NCBI GenBank assembly: GCA_009918425.1
Contig: RGEC01000027.1
Location: forward strand, 1-15,056
DNA length: 15,056 nt
Direction of reading: 5' to 3'
DNA from: Bacteroidota bacterium
GTDB lineage: Bacteria; Bacteroidota; Bacteroidia; NS11-12g; UBA955
Position 1 is the first letter of the stretch; each line of letters opens with the position of its first letter. The notes under the pieces are model-generated. The model was not told the DNA's origin. It searched no databases and worked only from the letters and a program-made list of their open reading frames with translations. The position numbers were made by a program, and so were the translations under genes. This document shows, one piece after another, positions 8,990 to 15,056 of the stretch.

Positions 8990-9018
8990 TGAGCTACACT
9001 ACAAAAATAGTACATTTG
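8989..9018 (+). promoter_or_regulatory. Promoter for the tandem lipoprotein genes
   Basis: TTG at 8989-8991, a 19-base spacer and TACATTTG at 9011-9018 match the Bacteroidota -33 TTG / -7 TAnnTTTG consensus exactly, with 25 bases between the -7 box and the ATG at 9044. Its -33 end overlaps the start codon of the oppositely oriented adhesin gene. Confidence 0.55.
9002..9009 (-). promoter_or_regulatory. Candidate -7 box for the giant adhesin
   Basis: On the minus strand this reads TATTTTTG, an exact TAnnTTTG match ending 12 bases before the adhesin ATG. It lies inside the spacer of the opposite-strand promoter, so the two start sites would compete for RNA polymerase. No TTG was found at the expected -33 distance. 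Confidence 0.35.
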
Positions 9019-9043
9019 CCTACAATAGAACAGTATCTAATAT

Positions 9044-9775
9044 ATGCGCAATATCATGACTATTCTGGCAGGCATATCGTTGCTTTTTGCCTGCAACAAT
9101 TCAGATAAAAAACACACACAAAATTACCGGTTGTTTGCCACTGCCAGAGAGGCCCAGGATTATCAGACTGCAATAACTGCCTTAACCCTCATGTCTGCGG
9201 AAGACTCTGCCCGCTATCCATGGGCAATAGACTCACTGGCCTTTTATCACTTTTTCTATATGAATATACCCGGATTTGTAAAAAATCCGGTAACTGCGAT
9301 TCATTATTGCGATAAAGGTATTTCTGCCAACCCCGAGAATGATTTTTTGAAAGAACTGAAGGGGAAGTTATTGATTAGCCAGGGCAAAGACACGCAGGCC
9401 TTGGAACTTTTCACATCTCTATGGAATAAGAACAAAGACTATACATACCTGTGGGAAATGACATTTATTAATCTGGCCAAAGGCAAATTCGCCGAATGTG
9501 ATTCGGTACTAAAAATGGTCTTGAGCCAGCCGGAAGCCGCTACAAAAAAGGTGCGTTTGACCCATCCTGAAGTGGCCTTGCAGGAAAATGTGGATGCACG
9601 GGCTGCATTCTTGTTTTTTGATGCTTTGATAAAAAATAATCAGGGGAATTTTATTGGCGCCGCTGAAACGCTGAGTAAATGCCTGGAATTTGCCCCCACT
9701 TTTTACCTGGCCAAAAAAGGTATTTATGAAATGCAGCAAAACGCTGCTGCCGGCAAAGGATCACCGCAACAATGA
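9044..9775 (+). CDS. Lipoprotein of unknown function with TPR-like helices (first of a tandem pair)
   Basis: This 243-residue protein has a lipoprotein signal with lipobox L-F-A-C (residues 14-17) followed by N-N-S-D, so Cys17 should be lipidated. The rest is rich in helix-forming sequence with alternating aromatic and small residues, suggesting TPR-like helical repeats (for example GNFIGAAETLSKCLEFAP near 201-218). I do not recognise a named family. It is a paralogue of the next gene: Y/F-P-W-A-x-D-S-L-A-F-Y-H at 58-69, T-K-K-V-R-L at 167-172 and F-Y-L-A-K at 220-224 recur there in the same order. It overlaps that gene by 4 bases (ATGA), so the two are probably translationally coupled. It diverges from the adhesin gene. 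M5 is an alternative start but would shorten the signal sequence. Confidence 0.88.
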   Translation: MRNIMTILAGISLLFACNNSDKKHTQNYRLFATAREAQDYQTAITALTLMSAEDSARYPWAIDSLAFYHFFYMNIPGFVKNPVTAIHYCDKGISANPENDFLKELKGKLLISQGKDTQALELFTSLWNKNKDYTYLWEMTFINLAKGKFAECDSVLKMVLSQPEAATKKVRLTHPEVALQENVDARAAFLFFDALIKNNQGNFIGAAETLSKCLEFAPTFYLAKKGIYEMQQNAAAGKGSPQQ

Positions 9776-10632
9776 GCATGAGGATAATTTCATATCTTTT
9801 TTCATTGTTGATGTTGTTCGGCTGTGTTTCCAAAAAACAACTCGATAACGTTGTAAGAGCGGAGCGCATAGTACAGGATGAAAAGTGGGTTAAACTGGAA
9901 GATCGGATGAAGCAGCAACAGCTTGAAATTGGTATTCTTAAAGATTCTCTCAGGATGAAGGAACAATGGAAATCCCAGTATATTTCTCACCTTACAGATG
10001 GATATGAAAAGGCAGTGCTTCTGAGAGAAATGAAAACCGCTACCTTTTGTCTGCAATTGCTTATTACGGAAGAACCGACTGCATTTCCATGGGCCTATGA
10101 TTCACTGGCATTTTACCATTATTTTTATGGAAATCCACTTGATCTGGCACGCAGCACCTCTGTTGTAAACTACATGATTGACAAAGGGCTTTCCATCAAT
10201 AAAAATAACCAGTTCTTGCGCGAAATGAAAGCCCGAATACTTCTTATTGAGCAGAACGATACGGGTGCAATTGATGCTTTCAGGCAATTGTTTAAAGAAA
10301 CAGGAGATTACACATACCGGTGGTACGAACTTTATATTGAAATCGCCCGCGGAAACAGTAAAAGTGCCGAGGCGGCTATACAACAAGTACTCAAGGATGA
10401 TATTCCGGTTACCAAAAAAGTGCGTTTGCATCACCTGCAGGAACAAATACAGGAGAATCTGACCGTAAAGCCATCTTTTTTATATCTGAAGGCTTTGGTA
10501 CAACAAGTGAAACAGCAATACCAACCCATGGCCAATACGCTAAAGGAGGCGTTGAAAGCCGATCCCAACTTCTATCTGGCCGCTAAAACGCTGCAGGAAT
10601 TACGGCAGGCAAGTCAAGGTGCCATTCGGTAA
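9772..10632 (+). CDS. Lipoprotein paralogue with N-terminal coiled coil and TPR-like helices (second of the pair)
   Basis: This 286-residue protein has a lipobox L-F-G-C (residues 15-18). Residues about 22-70 are charged and Gln/Glu/Lys-rich with heptad-like spacing, predicting a coiled coil absent from the preceding paralogue. Residues about 80-286 align with that protein: FPWAYDSLAFYHYFY at 105-119, VTKKVRLHH at 213-221 and FYLAAK at 267-272. The ATG at 9772 overlaps the upstream stop codon. The ATG at 9778 would also keep the lipobox but lose the overlap. The function is unknown; helical-repeat lipoproteins often act as scaffolds in envelope complexes, which is a family-level guess. The stop codon abuts the stop of the opposite-strand YbjN-like gene with no spacer and no terminator hairpin. 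Confidence 0.88.
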   Translation: MSMRIISYLFSLLMLFGCVSKKQLDNVVRAERIVQDEKWVKLEDRMKQQQLEIGILKDSLRMKEQWKSQYISHLTDGYEKAVLLREMKTATFCLQLLITEEPTAFPWAYDSLAFYHYFYGNPLDLARSTSVVNYMIDKGLSINKNNQFLREMKARILLIEQNDTGAIDAFRQLFKETGDYTYRWYELYIEIARGNSKSAEAAIQQVLKDDIPVTKKVRLHHLQEQIQENLTVKPSFLYLKALVQQVKQQYQPMANTLKEALKADPNFYLAAKTLQELRQASQGAIR

Positions 10633-11100
10633 TCAGGACTCTGTTAGTACACGTTTCAGATTAAACTCGTCTTTAAGCACGTGATATGCCATTTCGGCAT
10701 AATAGCAAAGACTATCTACAATGGTCTGTAAATCTGTTGTTTGAAATGACATTCCCGGAATGCGATACACAAGTGCGGCAACATTGTCTTTTTCGTTGTA
10801 GGTAAATTTTCCGTACATAAGATTTAGGTTCACCACGAGCATTTCCTGAAAAAATTCATCCCGCTTTAGTGTTGGTGCGTAACAAAACGGAACTGAAATC
10901 TGGAACACCGTCTTGTCTTTTTCAAACACAAAATAGTTCCAGGGGTTAGATTCTGTATCCTCCCAGGCATCCAGGTAGATAGGCATTTCTTCTCTCAGCA
11001 GCATCCACTGACCGGCTTCGTCTCCACGGGTATCTTCGGGGTTGATGCCCATATCGTGTATCGCCTTTTCCACAGCCTGATTAAGATTGTTCAGCAACAT
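10633..11100 (-). CDS. YbjN-like small protein (CesT/type III chaperone-like fold)
   Basis: This 155-residue protein has no signal peptide or membrane segment, so it is probably cytoplasmic. An N-terminal helix (about 1-20) is followed by strands (WMLLREEMPIYLDA, NYFVFEKDKTVFQISVPF). Then come a helix-rich stretch with N-L-N-x-M-Y-G-K-F, a short strand pair (VAALVYRIPG) and a final long helix. This order, especially the LN...GKF...RIP pattern, resembles the YbjN domain, whose fold is related to type III secretion chaperones and whose exact role is poorly known. I infer the family from the pattern alone. It is the last gene of the minus-strand cluster, 32 bases after the serine hydrolase gene. 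A TAnnTTTG box lies just upstream, so it may also be transcribed separately. Confidence 0.8.
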   Translation of the reverse strand: MLLNNLNQAVEKAIHDMGINPEDTRGDEAGQWMLLREEMPIYLDAWEDTESNPWNYFVFEKDKTVFQISVPFCYAPTLKRDEFFQEMLVVNLNLMYGKFTYNEKDNVAALVYRIPGMSFQTTDLQTIVDSLCYYAEMAYHVLKDEFNLKRVLTES

Positions 11101-11104
11101 GTCA

Positions 11105-11112
11105 CAAAGGTA
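11105..11112 (-). promoter_or_regulatory. Candidate -7 box upstream of the YbjN-like gene
   Basis: On the minus strand this reads TACCTTTG, an exact TAnnTTTG match ending 4 bases before the ATG at 11100. A transcript from it would be nearly leaderless. No -33 TTG was seen at the usual distance. Confidence 0.25.
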
Positions 11113-11132
11113 ATAAGACGGCTGATAAACAC

Positions 11133-12389
11133 CTATTGGCTGTATAGAGCCTTCAGTTTATTATTCGAAAACGGATATTGTTTTTCGCGCTGCAATTCTT
11201 CATGGTACAGCAGTTGCCCCAACTCTGCAAGAAAGGGCAGACCTGCAGTTTCATACTGGTAACGGTCACTGTTTAGCACATCTTCTTCGTTGCAGTAAAT
11301 AACAGCTGTTACACAAAACTCCACATTGTTTCTAAAATCAACGATGTACGCACAGTCTGCCAATACGCCAAAAGATCTTCCTACAACATTAAAGATGCGA
11401 ATGTCCGACGAATCCGGTAAACCCCTGCCATCCCCTATCAAAAGGTATTTTTTATAATGATCGGCATAACTATAGGAAGGATTGCGGCATTCGCGGGGCC
11501 ACATTCCCATATATTTTTTGAGCAAGTCGGCATATTCCGCTTTTATATCCCAGCGTCTATTATATGACAAAGATTCAGGCAGATAAAGAGAAATCAGCAT
11601 TTTGTGCAGTTCATTAATCGGCAAAAAATTATTGAACATAAACGAACGTGGGAATGGATAAAGATTCCCAAAAGCATCGTAATAGCGGCTTCCCATGTAC
11701 ACATCTCCGTAAGGATTTATCAGGCGCTGCTTGGCAAACTGTGGAGGCTGATAATACAGTGTATCTTGTTCATTAAAAAAATATACCGGATTGGTATTGT
11801 AAGAGCTAAGCGAATCACAAGGGAAATCAAAACGCTGAATGATTCTGGTATCGAAGTATTCTTTATTTCTAAGTGTATTTGCAATATAATCATATCCCAG
11901 AAACTCGAACATTCTGTTATAAGACGGGTTGTCGCTCACGACCATCATCTTCTTTACAAATCCATCTATGTTTGGCCATCCAGACACCTGTGAAGCATCT
12001 CTTCCGCTGCGAACCTGGCAATACCAGGCACTGTCAAAAAATATAGGCGTCTCAGGTTTGATTCCAAAAGAATCCAGCTCGGTAAGTTTTTGAAGAGACA
12101 GAAGAGATGTAGGTAATTTTACCAAACTTGCCGGATAAAAATACTGCCCCTTATTAAAATTATAGTAGTGAGACTTTATAAAAGGTACTCCCCTCCTGTT
12201 CCGGTCTATCTGTGAATAGATAATCTGAAAACGATACTTATCAGGACGATCGAGAATCTGCTTAAAAAGAGTACTTCCTTTATTTTCGAATAATGATTTT
12301 AGCCAACCTGAATTATTGGCTTCAAAATCAGGCTGAGCACCTAAAAAAGACAGAAAAAGGATCGCTATCGCAAATACAGTTGCCTTCAA
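11133..12389 (-). CDS. Exported serine hydrolase, class A beta-lactamase-like fold, altered third motif
   Basis: The 418-residue protein has an N-terminal signal peptide (about 1-19, ending L-G-A before Q19). It shows the first two motifs of penicillin-binding/beta-lactamase-fold enzymes: S88-L-V-K91 (S-x-x-K, in YPASLVK) and S152-D-N154 (in VVSDNPSYNRM). The expected K-T/S-G appears as V335-V336-G337 (FNVVGRSFG), without the lysine, and no glutamate stands where class A enzymes place Glu166. A true beta-lactamase is therefore unlikely; a peptidase/esterase of the Beta-lactamase2 type acting in the periplasm is more probable. The start codon is TTG: no in-frame ATG lies near the signal sequence. 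The gene begins 34 bases after the preceding lipoprotein gene and its last codons lie 32 bases before the YbjN-like gene. Its substrate is unknown. Confidence 0.88.
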   Translation of the reverse strand: MKATVFAIAILFLSFLGAQPDFEANNSGWLKSLFENKGSTLFKQILDRPDKYRFQIIYSQIDRNRRGVPFIKSHYYNFNKGQYFYPASLVKLPTSLLSLQKLTELDSFGIKPETPIFFDSAWYCQVRSGRDASQVSGWPNIDGFVKKMMVVSDNPSYNRMFEFLGYDYIANTLRNKEYFDTRIIQRFDFPCDSLSSYNTNPVYFFNEQDTLYYQPPQFAKQRLINPYGDVYMGSRYYDAFGNLYPFPRSFMFNNFLPINELHKMLISLYLPESLSYNRRWDIKAEYADLLKKYMGMWPRECRNPSYSYADHYKKYLLIGDGRGLPDSSDIRIFNVVGRSFGVLADCAYIVDFRNNVEFCVTAVIYCNEEDVLNSDRYQYETAGLPFLAELGQLLYHEELQREKQYPFSNNKLKALYSQ

Positions 12390-12423
12390 AGGGTTGAATT
12401 TGCGAACTAATTTACAAAAAAAA

Positions 12424-13611
12424 TCAGGGTTTTCTCACAAACAGCATATAATTTTGGTTTTTATCCTGCCAATGGTAGCCAAGGCTAAAGGGCAGCGATT
12501 TCACCTTAGTGCTGTCAGCATACAACTTGCCCAGGTCTTTTTGATAATGACCTGAGGCACTGAAGTTTTTAACCGGAATGGTGTATTTGCCATACAGGCT
12601 ATAATTGAAATCCTTTGCCAAAAAACGATATGGAATACCGGTATCATCCTGCAATAGGCTCACTGATTTTGCCTGTGTAAGGTCTTTAATGGTGCTGAAA
12701 GTCTCATAGTGCAACAAATAGCTTGCTGCCTTCACAAAAGTGTTGGCTTTACCAAATGCTTCAATGTGCTTCACCATTTCCGGGCGGGCTTTTAGGCCAC
12801 CATTTCCGCTGGTACCTACATTACTGATATCGGTATTGAAATATTCAAGGGTTCTTACATCATCGTATTTTCCGGCAGGGCAGAACGTAAACCTAACGCC
12901 GCTTACTCCTTTTGGATTCTGACTGCGAGGAACGGTATTTCCCGCTGCATCAATCGAAATAAGTTCCACGTTCATAATTTCATGCCCGGTGCGTGCAAAA
13001 AACACCATAAAAATGGGTATTACCCCTTTCACAGCAGGAATCTGGCTACCCATATAGCTGGTAATGAAGTAACTTCTGCGGAAGATATCGCCCAGTGCCT
13101 TTTCAATACTATTCAAATAATTCAGCACCTGTGGGCGCGTCATTTTCTCAAACTCTGGCACATTCCCTACCATTTCGTTAGCCAAAAACAGGTATTTTTT
13201 GCTGTTTGGATAGAATTGCACCACGTGGAGAAAATCCGGACCTGAGAAAGGATAGAATGTGTTTAGGTTTTCATCGACTTTGGGATGAAGTTCTTCTTTG
13301 GCCCATTTACGCATGAGGCTCAGTCGGTTTTTATCCATTTCATCCCAGCGCTTTCCAAATTGCACAGCATGTTCCTGTACTTCTTTTACGCCCTCGTACA
13401 TAGCCATGCTGCTGCCTGCTTTTGAAGGTAGCCCTGCTATGAAGAAAGCATAATCATTATACTTTCGGTTAAAATTGGTGTCAGCCGCCTTTTTGGCTGT
13501 GTCGGTTTTTACTGCATTGGGGTTTTCAGTTTTTTTCTTTTCAGTGGAACCTCCGCATGAAAATACAGCCATTGTGGCCAGGGTAAAGGAAAATATCAGG
13601 TAACGTTTCAT
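12424..13611 (-). CDS. Lipoprotein of unknown function
   Basis: This 395-residue protein starts with ATG at 13611. It has a lipoprotein signal with lipobox V-F-S-C (residues 16-19), followed by a Gly/Ser start and a Lys/Thr-rich, probably unstructured linker to about residue 45. The remainder (YNDYAFFIAGLPS at about 51-63, FLHVVQFYPNSKKYLFLANE in the first half, LGYHWQDKNQNYMLFVRKP at the end) looks like a folded globular domain with alternating strands and helices, but I recognise no named family and no catalytic motif. The start lies only 3 bases after the permease stop, so the two are almost certainly co-transcribed and may cooperate at the envelope. What it binds cannot be said from sequence. 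Confidence 0.88.
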   Translation of the reverse strand: MKRYLIFSFTLATMAVFSCGGSTEKKKTENPNAVKTDTAKKAADTNFNRKYNDYAFFIAGLPSKAGSSMAMYEGVKEVQEHAVQFGKRWDEMDKNRLSLMRKWAKEELHPKVDENLNTFYPFSGPDFLHVVQFYPNSKKYLFLANEMVGNVPEFEKMTRPQVLNYLNSIEKALGDIFRRSYFITSYMGSQIPAVKGVIPIFMVFFARTGHEIMNVELISIDAAGNTVPRSQNPKGVSGVRFTFCPAGKYDDVRTLEYFNTDISNVGTSGNGGLKARPEMVKHIEAFGKANTFVKAASYLLHYETFSTIKDLTQAKSVSLLQDDTGIPYRFLAKDFNYSLYGKYTIPVKNFSASGHYQKDLGKLYADSTKVKSLPFSLGYHWQDKNQNYMLFVRKP

Positions 13612-13614
13612 ATT

Positions 13615-14946
13615 TTAATGGTCAATTTGTGATTTTTTTCTATCTGTACTTATGAAATAAAGCATAACACCTGCAAGCGCGGTTGCAAGGCCAATAATAG
13701 ATTCCGTGGTTTTATCAGTAATCTGAAAGTAGCAAACGCCCAGATTAGCGGCAATAAACAAAATGGGGGACAATGGATATGCAAGCGCCTTGTAACCCTC
13801 CGGTTTACCGTGTTTTATGCGGTAAATAATAACACCGGCAACGGTAAGTGTTGTGAAAAGTGTAAGCGTAAATCCAATATACTGCATAATACTGTCAAAA
13901 GCAGCCGTCCATAAAATAATGAGCGCCAGTATAGTTTGAAACAGGATAGCTGCAACCGGGTTGCCTTTAGAATTGGTGGATGCAAGTTGATTTAATGCAG
14001 GAATCTTTCCGAACATGGGCTGAATTACACGCGGACCGGCAATAATCATGGCACTGATGGTACTTATCAGTAAGAGACAAATAACACCACCCATTACTTT
14101 ACCACCCCAGTTACCAAATATGTAGCGTGCGCTTACAATCCCAACATCCTTTGGCTGAAAGGCCTGTGCACCCTGTGTATCTACTATCATTTCCTGCATG
14201 GGTGCTGATGCAATAAAGACTGCATTTAACATCACATACAATAACATTACCAGCAAGGTTCCCCAGATAATGGAGCGATTAAGATTTTTCTCGGGTTGCT
14301 GAATTTCGCCTGCGAGGTAGGCACTGGCATTCCATCCGCTATAGGCATAGCTGACATAAACCAAATTGATGGCGAAGCCGGCTGTCATTATCTCGGCGGC
14401 ACTGGTATCACCATACGAAAAAGAAATTCCCTGCGTATTCCCATGGAAAATACCGGCGGCTACAAACACAACAATTAAGGTAACTTTTATCAGGGTAAAA
14501 ATCTTTTGAAATTTGACCCCTGCACTGAGATTGGTTGCATGAATGGCAGCAATACCCATTATAACAACCGTCCCCATCCACACAGGGTTTATGGAATTAA
14601 AAACGCCATGCGCATAGGTTCCCAAAGATGCCGCTGCTAGGGCAATGGGTGCACTAAAACCCACAGTTGCACTCACAAAGCCTGCCATGAAACCCAGAGC
14701 GGGATGGTAAACTTTAGAGAGAAAATGATATTCCCCACCATCCTGAGGCAAGCGGGTGGCCAGTTCAGCATAACAAACTGCACCCAAAAGAGCCATGATG
14801 CCACCAATAAACCACAATGCCATAATGGTGAAAGCCTGTGTATGGCTAAGCAACTGAAAACCCAAACCTGTAAATACACCCGTACCTACCATGTTGGCAA
14901 CTACCAGACTTACAGCTGCCGAAAAATCTATTTTGCGATGCAACAT
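13615..14946 (-). CDS. APC-superfamily amino-acid permease
   Basis: This is an inner-membrane transporter of the amino acid-polyamine-organocation superfamily (AA_permease_2 type), expected to move amino acids by proton symport or exchange; the substrate cannot be told. With the start at the ATG at 14946 it has 443 residues and about 12 hydrophobic segments. The unwound first helix contains the binding motif GTGVF (21-25). Other family marks are C-Y-A-E-L near 58-62, P-Q-D-G-G-E-Y near 67-73, and Y-S-G-W-N ... A-G-E ... P-E-K-N near 202-221. The frame extends 11 codons upstream to a TTG at 14979, but that extension (MVLQINARAEK if used) is not needed for the first transmembrane helix, so 14946 is preferred. 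It is the first gene of the minus-strand cluster. Confidence 0.9.
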   Translation of the reverse strand: MLHRKIDFSAAVSLVVANMVGTGVFTGLGFQLLSHTQAFTIMALWFIGGIMALLGAVCYAELATRLPQDGGEYHFLSKVYHPALGFMAGFVSATVGFSAPIALAAASLGTYAHGVFNSINPVWMGTVVIMGIAAIHATNLSAGVKFQKIFTLIKVTLIVVFVAAGIFHGNTQGISFSYGDTSAAEIMTAGFAINLVYVSYAYSGWNASAYLAGEIQQPEKNLNRSIIWGTLLVMLLYVMLNAVFIASAPMQEMIVDTQGAQAFQPKDVGIVSARYIFGNWGGKVMGGVICLLLISTISAMIIAGPRVIQPMFGKIPALNQLASTNSKGNPVAAILFQTILALIILWTAAFDSIMQYIGFTLTLFTTLTVAGVIIYRIKHGKPEGYKALAYPLSPILFIAANLGVCYFQITDKTTESIIGLATALAGVMLYFISTDRKKSQIDH

Positions 14947-15004
14947 TTTTTCTGCCCGGGCATTTATCTGCAAAACCAAACGCTACAAACCCCGGATTGG
15001 CGAG

Positions 15005-15033
15005 CAAAAATAAGTTGTTTCATTTAAACAAAA
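15005..15033 (-). promoter_or_regulatory. Candidate promoter for the permease-led gene cluster
   Basis: On the minus strand, TTTTG (15033-15029) is followed after 16 bases by TATTTTTG (15012-15005), an exact TAnnTTTG box. The spacing is shorter than the usual 19-20 bases. It lies 58 bases upstream of the ATG at 14946, in the correct orientation to transcribe the permease and the three genes after it. Confidence 0.35.
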
Positions 15034-15056
15034 CATAACCCATGTTAAAAGTGCCT

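Noticed and set aside
14947..14979. 11-codon N-terminal extension of the permease to a TTG start
   Set aside because: The ATG at 14946 sits directly before the conserved first helix region, as is usual in the family; the extension adds no recognisable feature.
15042..15056. ATG TTA AAA GTG CCT at the right edge, possibly the start of a divergent gene
   Set aside because: Only five codons are visible, so neither a gene nor its product can be supported.

Overview
The window looks like chromosomal DNA from a member of the Bacteroidota. The reasons are two very large secreted proteins built of PKD/Ig-like repeats, one with a complete 'gliding motility-associated' C-terminal sorting domain used by the type IX secretion system (T9SS); signal peptides ending in A-Q; several lipoproteins; and promoter boxes of the Bacteroidota TAnnTTTG type, some with a TTG/TTTG box about 19-20 bases upstream. 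Genus or species cannot be read from the sequence. No rRNA, tRNA, CRISPR array, insertion sequence or phage gene was seen.

Layout. Bases 2-2293 (minus) hold the first 764 residues of a secreted multidomain protein that runs off the left edge. An AT-rich gap of about 400 bases follows, with a promoter candidate and two inverted repeats. Then come ffh (2697-4019, minus; signal recognition particle GTPase) and, 59 bases upstream of it, a 1636-residue T9SS cell-surface protein (4079-8989, minus) with about 13 PKD-like repeats, about four fibronectin III-like units and a type B sorting domain. From the same short region at 8990-9043, a pair of overlapping paralogous lipoprotein genes (9044-9775 and 9772-10632, plus) runs the other way. 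These end tail-to-tail, with no spacer, against a minus-strand cluster. In order of transcription that cluster is an APC-family amino-acid permease (14946-13615), a lipoprotein of unknown function (13611-12424), a serine beta-lactamase-like hydrolase (12389-11133, TTG start) and a YbjN-like small protein (11100-10633).

How the genes may work together. The adhesin and the lipoprotein pair share a divergent promoter region, so they may be co-regulated and may act together at the cell surface; this is inference. The permease and following lipoprotein are 3 bases apart, with the next two genes 32-34 bases downstream, which suggests one transcription unit. The functional link between amino-acid uptake and the penicillin-binding-like hydrolase is not established. 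Ffh is a housekeeping gene. It supports inner-membrane targeting generally and its position between two surface proteins may be chance.

The features that deserve most attention are the tandem lipoproteins (one carrying an N-terminal coiled-coil insertion), the hydrolase that lacks the expected third catalytic motif, the paired-cysteine pattern of the adhesin repeats, and an unrecognised cysteine-bearing N-terminal domain in the left-hand protein. I did not find a clearly recognisable new defence or mobile system.
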